Of a DNA stretch of 64,000 nt, positions 22,301 to 36,272 are shown one piece after another. The DNA lies in NCBI GenBank assembly GCA_039707465.1, contig CM077649.1:14713501-14777500 (forward strand), written 5' to 3'. This stretch comes from Rhabdophis nuchalis. Lineage: Eukaryota > Chordata > Lepidosauria > Squamata > Natricidae. The translations under genes were made by a program, and so were the position numbers. Numbering within the stretch: the first letter of the stretch is position 1; each line of letters opens with the position of its first letter. Below the pieces are notes generated by a model. That model saw only the letters and a list, made by a program, of their open reading frames with translations, was not told the DNA's origin and searched no databases.

Positions 22301-25300
22301 CCCTTCTGAGGATCACACTCACTACTTAAAGCAGCTGAAAGCACAATACAAGAACCTTCTAAAACAGGGGTCCCCAACCTTTTTTGCACCAGGGACCGGT
22401 TTCATTTTAAAGAAAATTCTGCGGACCGGCTGAGTGGCTCAGCAGTCATGTGACTGGGTGGGTGTGGCTAACTTGGAAAATGTGAAACTCACTTAACAAT
22501 GATCTTGGTTAGCAACCAAACTTTTGGCCTCAACTGTGGTCATAAGTTCTTTCTTTCTTTCTCTCTCTCTCTTTCTTTCTCTTTCTTTGTCTCTGTCTCT
22601 CTTTCTTTCCCTCTTTCTCTCTCTCTCTATTTCTTTCTTTCTTTCTCTCTCTCTCTTTCCCTTTCTCTCTTTCTTTCTTTCTTTCTTTCTTTTTCTCTTT
22701 CCCTCTTTCTCTTTCTCTCTCTTTCTCTCTTTCTGTATCTTTTTCTGTCTCTTTCTTTCCTTTCTGTCTCTTTCTCTCTGTCTGTCTTTCTCTCTCTCCC
22801 ACTTTCTTTTTCTTTCTTTCTCTTTTTCTTTCTTTCTCTCTGTCTCTCTCCTTCATCCGCCCATCTCTGTCACTCTGTTTGTGTGTGCGTGTGTCTGTCT
22901 GTCTGTCTTGCATTCACTCAATCACTCATTCTGTGTCTCAGTCTATCTTTCTCTCCCTCCCTCCCTCTCTCTGTCTCTCTATGTGTGTCTGTCGTCATCG
23001 TTGTCGTCCCCCAGCCTCCTCAGCCCGCCTGCCGTGCTTGGTCGCTCGTTCGCTCGGTCAGGCTCCGTGGCTGGGTAGGAGCCGGGCTGGAGAGGAGGAG
23101 GAGGGAGGAGGGGGCAGCCCATTGGGCAGAGTGTGCGGGAGAACGCAGGAGGATGGTGGGGGCTCTTCCTCCACCCTCGTCGACGGAGGGACTCCTGGCT
23201 GCCGCCAGAGGCTGCCAGTTCCCTCCCCCGCCCGCGGAGCCTCCGCAGCCCCTGGAAGAAAACGAGTGGCCGGCATGCCAGCAGGGGAGGGAATCGGTGG
23301 CCGGTCTGGTGGCGCCCAGGAGTCCCTCCGTCAACGAGGGTGGAGGAAGAGCCACACTCCAACGGCGCGAACAGCCGCGCCTGCATTGTCCCGTGCGCTC
23401 TGCTCAGGGGGCTGCCCCCTCCTCCTCCTCTCCAGCCCTGCGGCCCGGCTCCCACCCAGCCACGGACCGGCACCGGTCCGCGGACCGGGGGTTGGGGACC
23501 CCTGTTCTAAAAGAAAAGAAAAGTGCGGCTCTGAAGGAGTCTTGGCACAGACTAATTATGGCAGTCAGGACAAAAAATACATCCCTTTTTTGGTATATCA
23601 CCAAAACCACCCCTACCCCCAACAAATCAGGTTCCGATTCATGCCTGGGAAGAATATTTTAGGGAGCTTTACACAGATCCCGACGTTGTAACCAATGAGA
23701 GCCAAACTAGTTTGGACCAAACTCCGTGCTGGCCCCCTGTCACACCAGAAGAAATATCCCGGTTGATCGGAGCCCTAAAGGCCAATAAGGCACCTGGTGC
23801 TGATAATGTCCTGCCAGAAATAATCAAAAAGAATGTCAGTTGGTGGGCCCCACTTTTAGCTTCATTGTTTACATTTATAGATAAAACAGGCCATATGCCA
23901 AGAGACTGGGGAGTAGCAATTATTATACCAATACATAAAAAAGGTAATAGAAATGACCCAGGCAATTATAGACCCATTAGTCTCCTGAGCGTTATTAGTA
24001 AATTGTATACCAAACACCTAAACAATAAACTTCAGGACTGGCTAATTTCAGGGGGGATAATCAAAGATGAACAGGCCGGATTTAGAGAAGGAAGATCAAC
24101 GGTGGATCATATCTTGGTACTCCACCACTTAGTAAAAAAATACACGTAAAAAAAATCCTCTCTTTTTGTGGCCTTCCTTGATTTTAAGCAGGCCTTTGAT
24201 TCAATATCCAGGGTTACCCTCTGGGATAAATTAAAAGGTACCACTATAGACAAACGCCTCCTTTTCCTCATACAAAAATTGTATGCCAACTCCACTTTGA
24301 GAGTGAGATGCAACCCCCAAGGGAGTTTAACCGGCCGTGTAAGGGTACAAAAAGGGGTACGGCAGGGATGCATCCTGTCCCTCTCCCTCTTTAACTTCTA
24401 TATCAATTCTATGGTTGATCTCCTACAGAACCCTGACTTCCATCCCCCTAGCCTAGCACAACGCAAAGTTCCAATTCTCTTATATGCTGCTGCTGCTGCT
24501 GCTATTATCTCACAAACCCCCGTAGGACTGAAGAGAGCCATCAGAGCAACACTCAACTATTGCAAGCAAAACAAGCTGGTCCTGAACTTTGAGAAATCAA
24601 AAATTCTAGTTTTTGCTAAAAGACCTAGCCAATACCCCTGGAAAATAGAAGGACATAGTCTGGAACAGGTTAGAACATTTAGGTATCTGGGGGTAGTTTT
24701 CCATGCACAAGGGACGTGGAAGGCACACCTGGATAACATTTTTCAAGTAGCCACTAGGTCCTCAAACGCAATTAAACATTTCTTTTACACAGGTGGCGGC
24801 CAGTTAGTACCCGCTGCCCTAAAACTTTTTGAGGTCAAAACATTGGCACAAATACTATATGGGGCACAAACAGGAATCCTCATAAAGAAAGACTTGATAG
24901 AAACCATACAATCCAAATTCCTGAGAGCCAACTTGGCTGCACCCAATGGAACTCCAAATGCCCAGTTAAGAATTGAGGCAGGTATGCCTCAAATTCAGGT
25001 AAGAGCCTGGAAGATGATGATCATCCATTGGCTTAAAATGCAATTCTTTCCAGAGGGGCTCTCCCCACTAGTGTTGATTGACAACTTCCCCTCCCCCTGG
25101 AATCAGGCAATTGAGCACAAGCTGGGCACTTATGGGCTCTCACCGGTACTTTTAATGTCCCTGGACTTTGATCAAGCGAAGCAAGCAGTAATTAATAGAA
25201 TGAAGGACATGGAGTTCCAAGAAGAACTAAATAGATTGCCTTTCCACAATAGGAACAGAATCAAACAGGGTGTGTGGGAATCGGCAAGATATTTAAATGA

Positions 25301-28300
25301 CCTCATCTTCCCAAAACAAAGAATAGCTTTCTTCAGAGCCAGATTTAACATTCTACCTTCAGCACTTCTCCAGGGCAGGTATAAGAGAACACCTATAGCA
25401 GAACGGGTTTGTATATGTGGTAAAAGAGAAGTGGAAGATATCTCACATGTTCTACAACTACACTTAGCTATACAGAGCTTGCAGGTCTGCATATATTCTC
25501 CCCTTATTAGAGAGATTACCAGGGAGGGCTTTCTTAATAGCAAAATAGATTAAGCATGATCACAGGCCTTTTTATTATGTGTATTATTTCATGTTATTGT
25601 TAACTAATTTTGTGATCTGTGTGTATTTAAATTCCATTTATTTTAATCTATTTTCAGTCAAAAGGCCTTTATTTCCTGAAAGGAAGCAGGCAAACAGAAT
25701 CAAAATTTGGAACAGATTTCCAAATATTCTGGTGGAGTATAATTGTGTAAACCTGGGGTTCCCGGTCTTGGCAATTTTAAGATACATGCTGGGGCTGGGG
25801 AATTCAGGAAGTTAAAGTCCATCCGTCTTAAAGTTGCCAAGATTGGGAACTCCTTGTGTAAACTATAGTTAGAACAGATTTAATGGCATATTGGATTGTT
25901 TGAACTCAGGAGAAGGAATAAAACTATATTATGATAGGAAGAAACATAAAAGCATGTAGCACAGTTTAAGCAGTCAAACCATGTTTTAGCCATTAAGAAC
26001 CAAGCCTAGGCTTAGTGCACTTAAAGTTATGCAATAATTTGTATCTTTAAAGTAGAAACCTCTATGTCCAGCAGTTTGTTCTTCACAGCACAGGAAAAGA
26101 AGTGCATCTGTCAGCAAAATCTGTCACTTTCCATTTTAAAAAAATGATCTAAAATAGTGAAGAAACAGTGTAACCACATGAATTCAAGGAAGTCAGCATT
26201 GCATTTTAGCAGGAATTGCTTAGTAATATTAAAGTCACAATGCATTTATCTTTGGCATAATTTTAAATCTTTGCTGAAGACAGCAAAGGAAAGAAGTGAT
26301 TTCCAAAACTCATTAAATAAACTATTTCAACATGATACAAGCCCTCTTATATTAGGTATAAATGATGTGTTACTATTCTGAATCTACTGCATTTCAGCCA
26401 GTTTTATTAAACTGGCTGAAATGTTTTATTAACAGTTTTATTAATTGTTTTGCCTTTAATGTTTATAGTACAATTTTATAAAATATCTGCATATCATTAG
26501 ATTTGCAGTATACCATCTTTTTCTTAGAGCAGGATTAAATGTTTCTGGGAAATATGTGCCACCGTTGATTATTTGTGGGAAAGCAGATGGAAGGGGTAAA
26601 AATGAGAGATGTTTCATTTTTCTATTTCACTTAGTTTTTGTAACATTGCTATTGTTCAATTCTCTATTTTGTTGTTCCAAAATTACAATTCCTTTTCACT
26701 ATTGTGTTTTCTGTACATGAAGAAAAGCGCTTTACAGATTATAGAATAAAATAAAGTGACAGATTGGAATAGATTAAGCATCCCTGCTTGCCGCTGCCTC
26801 TCGGCTCCAATTAATATTCCTCCCTTCCCCCGGTTGCCTTTTTAAAACACAATATTCTGCTAGAATTTGTTACAAATCTTTGCATGTAATGTAACTGTGC
26901 ATTTCTCTTTTCTTGCTGTTTCTAATACTGCTTGGATTACATGCTACGTTTTAAACATTTATTCAGCAGTACAGGTAGTCCTCAATTTACAATTGGGATA
27001 GGAATCTTGGCCATTGAGGGAAATGACTCACTCAATAACCAGAATTCTGGCATTCACAGTTGCAGTTGTTAAGCAATCTGTCAAGTTGTTAAGAAGACAG
27101 ACAAAAGAGCTTTCAGCTCCCCTCTGTCTGTGGAAGGGAATTGTTTCAAAACTGCAGAAACACAGCTGGGACGTTCAGGATCTGAGCTCTGTTTCTCCAT
27201 CCTGTTTCTTCCTCCTGCCTCTTTCCTGACTGGAGCAGTTCCCTTCCACGCTGGAAAGCAGGCAAACTCCAATGAGGTGCAGAGCACAGATCCTGAAGAT
27301 CCCAGGTTTGTTCCTGCAGCCCACCGAAAGAGTTCCTCTTCTCTCCGTGTGTGGAGAGAGTCCTTCAAAGGGCTGCAGTATTGGAGGCTTGATCGTCAGG
27401 ATCTGACCTCTGTTTCTATAGCCCTTCGGAGAAGTTCCCCTCCTCTCTGTTTATGGAAAGAAACGTATTCGAAGGGCTGCAGTAACTGAGCTCAGATCTT
27501 GGGGAATTGAGCTCCATTCCTGTTGTCTGTAGGAAGGTATCAGGAAACTCATTTTACAAATTAATTTTAGAAATTAATAAATACATATGGACAAGAGCCA
27601 TAGCCAGGAGAAAACCATACATGTAGCCAAAATGGGTTGAGTGTAATCACAAAAGGAAACATAGATAAAAGGATTAAGAGTAACCAAAGCACAGGAAAAC
27701 CCTGAGTCTGGCGATGACCACTAGACATAAAATCTAATCTAAGGCAAGACAAACATCATAACCATTTACCTAAAGCTGACACCTACCCTTCCTTGCCTTC
27801 TCTGACAGGATTAACCCCGAGGACCAGACACCAGACGAACAGAATCAAATCAGAGCAATCATCCCAAATAAATAAATCTTTGTTAATCAGAAGCTTACAC
27901 CAAGGCCTCAAAGGAAGAAAAGTGTATAAGAGGGAAAACCAATGCATATATGGGTTGCCGCAGACCCGGGAACGTCAGAGCTGCGTCTCGTCCTTCCCGT
28001 CTTTTCTTTCCTTTAATAAAGCTCATAACTTCCAGGCAGCTGTCTTCACGAAATTCTCTTTTAGCGTCGGTGGTGATTCCCGGCTAGGAATGAACCCTGA
28101 ACTCTTTACTTCCAACAAGTCTTTTGAGGAGTTTCTCCCCCCCCCCCCCCCCCAAACAGCTGCCTGCTGGGAGGAAATCTCAGCTCCACAGCAGCACCTT
28201 GCAATATTCCTTGTTGACTTCCCATTGACTTTCTGGGGAAACTGGCAGAAGGCTTTGTAAATGATGATAACATGATCAATGGGTGCTTGACCATTGGTTG

Positions 28301-31300
28301 TAAGTGCAAACTGATTGCCAAGCACCCAGACTGCAATCACTTGAGCACTGGAGGGGGTCGTTTTAAGTGCTTTGCAGGCCACAAAGCAGTCTTTCCAAGG
28401 CTATCATAACTTCAGGGGGTCATTAAATGACCAGTCATAACTTGAAGGCTACCTGTATAAGCTTTCGGATACACAGGATCCAAATTTCAAAGAATGTTTC
28501 AACGGGTAACCTTGATTGTCCTAATGTGCCAATGCTATTTCTCTGAAATGCTGTATGTTCCTGACAGTTATTTATTTCTTAGTGAAGCTACAGGTAGTCT
28601 TTGATTTATGACCAAAATGTATGGTCTTGAGCCCAAAATGTATTGCTAAGTGAAACATTTGTTAAGTGAGTTTGCCCCATTTTGCCACTTTTCTTGCCAC
28701 AGTTGTTAAGTGAGTCTGGCTTCCCCATTGCCTTTGTTTGTCAGAAGTTTGCAAAAGGGGGTCACATGATCGTAGGACACTGCAAGTGCCATAAATGTGA
28801 GTCAGATGTGAAGTTCGATCTTGTGACCATGAGGGTGCAACAAATTATAACTGTGAAAAAGGGTCATAAGTCATTTTTTTCAATGCTATTGTAACTTTGA
28901 ACAGTCACTAAAAGAACTGTTGTAGGTCAAGGACTATCTCTATTGAATTTGCTTTCTAAAAATATGTAAGAAATTGGATCTACACTTTCTCTTAGGATAA
29001 CCTTCCTATTGTGAGCGACCACCATGTGAAAGTGCAAGTTAAAGCCTGTGCTCTTAGCTGGATTGATAAAAAGGTATTTATATACATACATTTATAAATT
29101 TGTCAAATGATTATGAATGTATTCTGTGAATAAACTTTATGCACATTTATGCAAAAAAGTTCAATATCTTGACCCTCTTATCTGTATTTTATAAATTCAT
29201 ATATGAATCACAAACCAGTTCTAGACATATTATTTTATAGCAAACTCAACTAGCTACAAAGCTTGAAACGTAAGATTATTTGTAAGCATATGGTTTCTTT
29301 TAATCCTTTACTTTGTTTCCTAGTAGATAAATTGGTCTAGGTTTTTAAATTTATTTACTTGTTAATAAAATTTCTGTGCTATTCATCTTACTCTCTAAAT
29401 GACTCTGAGTGGTTTACAAGTAAAAAAAACAACCCCATAATAATCCTAAGATCCTTACAAATAATAACAAAAGTCGAAGATAGTGCCTTCAAGCCATCAA
29501 CTATCCCCAGGGGTTTTATATCGTTCTTGGATTCCCCTGCCAGATGAGAGAGTCTGGAATGCTCTTCCAGAAGGTGACAGGAGTGGAGGCTAACCTCACA
29601 ACGGGGGGGCAAAATGTTCCATAAGGTAAGGGTGACGGGAACAAAGGCTCTCCTAGACCCCCCTCCGGTCAGAATTCTTTAACCGTTCTTCCTGCCTGAC
29701 TGGATGAGATGAGTTGATACAATTGAGACAAAGTGGTCCTTCAGGCAACCTTTTACTTTGTCAAATACATAAAATGTTACATTAAGGGAAAAAAATAATA
29801 TTGTATCCTAAGGCTCAAATGATTAGCTTCTCAGTCATAATAGTGAATAGGCAAGATCTTTGCAATGGTCTATTGTACACATGATAATTGATTCACTTAC
29901 CACATGCTGTATATGTTACTTCAGACTTTCACATGAGTACCATTACACCTACATTGACACTAATACAGGTTTATGTGAGTGCTACCTTGCTTAAATTAAG
30001 CACTCTTTTGGGTACATTATCTTGTCCTGTTAGTTCGATTGGCAGTATGTACATAGAAGTAGAGCTACAACTTACAATATTATGCATTCAAAAGTATATG
30101 TTCCATATAAAAAGCTAGATATGTTATGCTTTGATACTGATTTTAATAATTAAAATATAGCATATAAATCTTATAAATAATTACAAATAAAGTACTTGCT
30201 ACTAAACCTATGCAGATTCCTTTTAAACATGATAAAATTGAAAATGTATATGTATTACATACTTTTATGGTGACACAGTGGCTAGAATGCAGTATTGCAG
30301 GCTAATTTTGCTGACGGCTGACTGCCAGCAGCTTGACTGTTCAAGTCTGACTGGCTCAAGGTTGATTTAGCCCAGGGGTTCCCAAACTTGGCAACTTGAA
30401 GACTTGTGGACTTCAACTCCCAGAATTCTCCATCCAGCTGCTGGCTGGAGAATTCTGGGAGTTGAAGTCCACAAGTCTTCAAGTTGCCAAGTTTGGGAAC
30501 CCCTGATTTAGCCTTTCAACCTTCCATGGCTGGTAAAACAAGGACCCAGATTGTCGGGGGCAATATGCTGACTCTCTAAACTGCTTAGAGAGGGTTGTAA
30601 AGCACTGTGAAGTGGTATATGTCTAAGTGCTATTGCTATTTTAGTCAAACTTTCAAGTGTTTGTAATTTACGAAATTAAATTGGTTCTGGAATGTAATCA
30701 TTATGAAAACTAGACTTTTATATAAGTTTATAGTTTCAAGAATGCTAGACTTACAGTTCAGTGCATAACTTAAGAAGGATTTCTTCATGTTCAATATTTA
30801 CTTGGTAGACAAAATGCATTTTATTGCAGCCGTAGACTCCTTTTATTTTTTCAAATAATCAGGGTCTCATTTTTGTTAGTAGCAAGAATCCATATTAGTA
30901 TTTTATAACTTCCTGTGCAGATGTATTAATCTTGACAATAGACATTGTGTTATTGTAATTAGTTTTTATCAGAAATAAAAAAAGAGAAGAAAGTTCTACC
31001 TGTTGGAAGGGAAATTGCTGGTGTTGTGTTGGAAAGTAAGTATACTAATTTGCATAGTATTTCTATAAAACAGTGATGTACTCTTATATTAAAATTACCA
31101 GACCCTAGGTTCAGTAATCCTCTTACAGATCCTATTACACTCTAAGAACCTACAACAATTCAGAATTACAACTGAATTACAACTTCTTGGCTACTAAAAG
31201 TTGTCATTCTGCAATATTTAAAGGACTACAGATTCTCCACCACACCTCTAATATTAAAAAAATGTATGCCAACTGAGAGGTATTTTGCTTTTAGCAAACG

Positions 31301-34300
31301 TGAATGCTAACGGCTTATCAGGATTAAAGTGCAGGATCACTTTATTTAAGAGCCTCTTAAAATGCATTTTTACTGGTCCTGTATAAAAGGAGACAGTAGT
31401 TGCCACAATTACGCAAACATAAGCCATTATTTTATAAATGACAAAAACATGTTTATCTAACATATTAGGCCAAAACTTAAAGAAGCCATATGTTAGTTTG
31501 CCATGATAAGTTCACTGAATGAAGTTGAGTGAGGATGTTAGGGAATTTAATTTAAAATATTTGTGCCAATTATTATTTCATGTACAGGCCAATAATTTAT
31601 GGGATTTTTTTCACTAAATTCATTCTCAACTATCCAATTCTTTTTATATTTACAAAACTAGTTTGTCTATATAAATGCAACATTGAATTGTTTGAGAATA
31701 ATAGAGATTCAGAAGACATTTGTTTCTTTTTAATTTGACCATTCCTTTTTCTTAATTCTGTAGGACAGGACTGGCAGACTTTTGACTAGCAAATCAAGTC
31801 AGTAGTAATGAACTGTATTCTGGTAGATATCTATGGAGATCTGTAAAACTATGTTCAAGTAGATTTAGAAGTCCCAGACAACATAAAACTGGTAAATTGC
31901 TGCTCATATAGTAGATTTTCTTAGTTCATATGTGCATCTAGAAAATGAAGTTGGATGCAGAAACATCCAACTTGCATTAAGATACATTATCTTGATTAAC
32001 TATGAATTTATTTTGTTTATTGCTTGCATGTTATTGATTGACCTTTGAGTCTGGTTGTTGTGAAGCTATATATGAAATGGATATGTAAATTTAATAGTCT
32101 TTTTCCCCCCTTCATGCATTTGTTTTTATTCTTGGGAATGTAATGTTCAGACTTGCTTCCCTTTTCAATCTTCTATTAAATTCTATTTCAAAGAAACTTT
32201 TTTCTTGCCCTTCTCAGAAATTTTTAAAACTGACTATAGTTATCAAGTTGTGGATCACATATTGTATTAGAAGACTTTATAATAACATTATTTTAAGTGC
32301 CATAGTTCTTTTATGTGTTTTATTGTCCCTTTATTTCCTTTTTTCCAGTTGGAAATAAAGTGTCTTTCTTTAAGATTCAAGATGAGGTAGTAGGTAAGTT
32401 TATCTAATTAACTAAAACATTTAAATTGTAGAAAATTACCAATATTTTTTTTTAAACTGTTATTTTGGACCTTCCTGTTTATGTACTTTCAAATAGCCCA
32501 TAGCTTAACTTTGTTGGCATTGAACATTATAATTTATTCTAGGAAAACTTTAATCCTTTTGGATGGTTAATATATAATGAATATATTGACGGTTTTTTTC
32601 TAATCTTCCTTGAGTGGACCATATTTAGTGATCTTCTCAATGCCATTGTATCTGAGTAGGCATGCATCTGAAATAAAACGTTTTGTTTTCGACCCAGAAC
32701 TAATAATCTTAGTCCAAGAATTCTGCCATGCTCTCTTGTTCAGTAATAGTTTTCCAGAAACAAAACCTAGAACATCCTGAGTATTCCAGAACAGGGTTCT
32801 CCAAACCTCAGTCCACAACCCAATACCAGGCCACTGCCTTTCGGGAACAGGGCTTTCTAAGGGATGGGTGAGAATGCAAAGCTGTATTTGCACAAAACAA
32901 TCCCCTTCTCCGTCACCAGTCCGCAGAGCGAGAAAGGTTAAGGAGCTCTATTCTAAAGTTTGGACAGAATGTAGGGCAAGACTTTCTCTGCGATCCTGTC
33001 CTTAGCAGCTATCAGCATGATATATCTCATTGGTCACCTCTTATCTTCCCTGTACCTTTTCCTCCCTCCTTTTACATAAAAACAAAATTCCATAAGATCT
33101 TTCTATCTGTAAACCTAAAAAGAAAAATCTTTGGTTTCAATTGCACACTTTTTAAAATCTTCTGAATCAAATACCTATTTGATCCCAGCATTTTCTAGCT
33201 TTCTTATATGTCCACCAAAGATGAAAAATATGTTCTCTGATTACAATTCCAACTAATATTTGAAATTCCGTCACATGTTTGACAATTTATCTAGTGCCAA
33301 ATATCAGCAATATGTAGTCTTTAAATTGTTATAAGTTATTATTATAAGTTATTAAGATTATAATTCAGTTTAAATTTCAACACTTTCTTCAAAATATCCT
33401 CACGTTGGTCCAGCTATATATCTATTTTGCACATTTATTTTAATGTGTTATTTTACAGAACATGATTATTAAAGAAAGAACAAAGGAAGTGGGGGGTTTA
33501 TTCAGATTATTTATGTCTACATCAGGGACAAATTACAGTAAACTTCTCGGCTATTCACATTCAGGTGCATTACATGGAATTCAAAGGTTTGCAGGTCAAT
33601 TATTGTGCTTGGATGTTGTTCAGCTGATTGTACTCTTCTCTTAAGCTGGAGGAAATCCTGTTTTTATAGGAATTTTACCATTGGATTCAGAAGAATCTGG
33701 ATTGTGTGAAGAGATTTTGGTTCATGAGCATTATTTAGGTATGTAGATAGAAAACAGTAATACATTTTGAAATGTACCTGCCTAAAGTATTCAAAAATTG
33801 TTCAATTTGCAAATAATAAACCTTGTTTAATATGAAAATGTTACCTTAGATCAAAACATTATCATTTGGCTTTTTCTAAATAATAGTAGTATTAGTTATT
33901 ATTCTCTTTAAACAGAAACTACAAAAGCTGACTCATTTGTTTCTGCTAAACTTCTCTTATTACTTCATTCACTCTTCCTTTTGACTAACCCTTAAAGCAG
34001 TATTTCTCAACCTTGGTGACTTTAAGTTCTGTGGACTTCAACTCCAAGAATTCTGGGATTCTGGGAGTTGAAGTCCACAGGACTTAAAGTTGCCAAGGTT
34101 GAGAAACACTGCCTTAAAGTGTAAAAACAAGCACTTTATCCTTGATTTGAAAGCTGCATTTTTTATATGTTATTTTAAGATGTTCTTGGTTTCTTTTGGA
34201 AGCATTTACTCTCTAATAAGAAGGAAAATAGCCAAATCTCCCACTTGCCCCCCCCCCCCCCCAAATCACAACAGGTAGAAATAGAACATTGAGTTGTGTC

Positions 34301-36229
34301 TGGAATTAAGGTTACCATTACATGAACTGGTGTATACAGTGAACTCAGGCATGGTGATTTTAGTATATTGTAGAAAAGCATATTTGGAAATCTTCCACAT
34401 TGCAAAGCAAAACACATAAAATTTCAATTGTAAAATTTATTCTGCAGTTGGAAAATGTGTCCCATTACAAGGGCTTGCTTTGAAATACGGAAATGTTTGC
34501 ATTTCAATTTGAAGCTATGTTTAGAGATTTGTAAGTGTTGTACATATAGAATTCACAGGAAAATATGACGTCTCATATAATCAGATGGCATGTATAGTTT
34601 GTATAGCATCTGGATTTCAATTTGCCCTTGTACTTCTATAATTTTGAAACTGGTTTTGAACATCTTCTGTCAAATTTTATATTAAATTCTGAATGTAACT
34701 TCTAGATTTCCAATGTTAAAGTATATTGTTTCTAAAATATGTATTTGAAGCCTAACCTAGCACTCAAAACAAGCTAACCAATAATAATACAAATTGTTAT
34801 TTTACAAAACAATTTACTCAACTACTTTTGATTTTTTTCAAATGTTCATGTCTTGGCATCATTGTCAAATCAACATTATTCTATCAAATCTCTGGTAGTT
34901 GATCAGCTAAAATCAATATATCAGATTTGTTAATAGAGAAACAAATGGAAAAGGGAAGATGTTGAATACTTTTGTGCGATAATGATTTCATAGGTATAGC
35001 AATTTGAATGTTTCATTTCAGTTGTTTTATTTCAATTAATATACAAATAGCTCTCGACTTACAATCACAACTGAGACCAAAATTTCCAAGGCTAAGCAAG
35101 ACAGTTGTTAAGGCAGTTTCATCCCATTTTATGACCTTTCTTGTCACAGTTGTTAACTGGATCTCGGTTCCCCCTTGACTTTGTCAGAAGGTCACAAAAG
35201 GTGATCACATGATCCTGGGACACTGCAGTTGACATCAATATATGCTAGTTGCCAAGCATCCAAATTTTGATCCTGTGACCATGGGGATGAGGCAACTGTC
35301 ATAAGTGTGAAAAATGGCCATACGTCCCTTTTTTCAGTGCCATTGTAACTTTGAATGATCACTGAACAAAGGGTTGTCAGTCAAGAACCATCTGTATGCT
35401 TCAGCACTGCTATAAAGTCTATCACCAAACTTTCTTTCTTGTGAAATAGTTCACAAACCTGACAAAATCTCCTGGATGGAATCAGCTGGGACCATTTGTG
35501 ACGGTCTTCGTGCATATACAGCTCTACATTATCTGTCCTATGTTTCTGATGGAAAAAACGTGTTGATAATGGATGGTGCAAGTGTATGTATAAAAATGCC
35601 ACTGAACTGAAGTATTCTGAAAACTATTTATTAGAATCAAACATTCAGTGGGTTAAATCCAATGTTGCTAAAGCAGCCTTCTGTTCTGGAATTATTCTTG
35701 TTCTTTTTTCCAAATGATCACCTTAGTCTGTGTTACGTAAATGGATGGGGGGAAAGAAATATTCTACTAATATCTATTTTCTAGGGGGAGGGCTTTTATG
35801 GGGTGATTCTGTAAATTCCAATGAAATATGACATGCTTTTTTTCACAGAAAACTAAATTCCACTAATTTTTACAACATTATATTTCTTACGCTTGCCTCT
35901 CAGCCAAGCAAAATATGAAAAAATGCGTATGTTTCAAAAATAGGATGAAACAATAAAATAGGAAACTTGGCTGAAATTAATGAAATGAAATAGGCATAAA
36001 TGCAAGAAAATGAAATATAACATTGCAATGGGATACAGTAACTCAGTTTACCAAGTAGATTTTTGAATTATAGTGAATCACAAGTGTCACCTGATAATGA
36101 TTTTTTAAAAGTACCTGTTCTGTGGCTACATTAACAGAACCACGAGTTTCAGAAGCATGGAGAAGCAATAAGTTAATCTTATTTGCATCTGTGTGTGTGC
36201 GTGCTTATGCTTATGCTTATTTATTATTA

Positions 36230-36272
<43 letters not shown>

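Larger units (their letters stand above)
22205..25553 (+). pseudogene. APE-type non-LTR retrotransposon ORF2, broken and interrupted
   Basis: The left piece (22205-22364) reads [12 protein letters not shown], the linker after an AP endonuclease in I- and RTE-like LINEs. After an hAT insertion (22365-23504) the frame resumes with [22 protein letters not shown] blocks follow with two frameshifts (about 23640 and 24149): [63 protein letters not shown] and FRYLGVVF. The C-terminal part has [17 protein letters not shown] and a CICG...H zinc-knuckle-like segment before a frameshift and stop at 25551-25553. The catalytic YADD is replaced by Y followed by six alanines. Clade assignment (I/Vingi-like, RTE or other) is unresolved. 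It is a dead element in CRYZL1 intron 2. Confidence 0.88.

Noticed and set aside
22499..23691. A 387-codon and a 270-codon plus-strand frame
   Set aside because: The first half is translated polypyrimidine microsatellite (S/L/F runs) and the second half is the GC-rich foldback of an hAT element.
30268..30372. A genuine tRNA gene
   Set aside because: A and B boxes are present, but the sequence does not close a cloverleaf acceptor stem and continues into a SINE body.
30972..31035. Alternative CRYZL1 exon start after ATCAG at 30971
   Set aside because: It would place TAA in frame immediately; the acceptor at 30961-30962 keeps the frame and matches the family.
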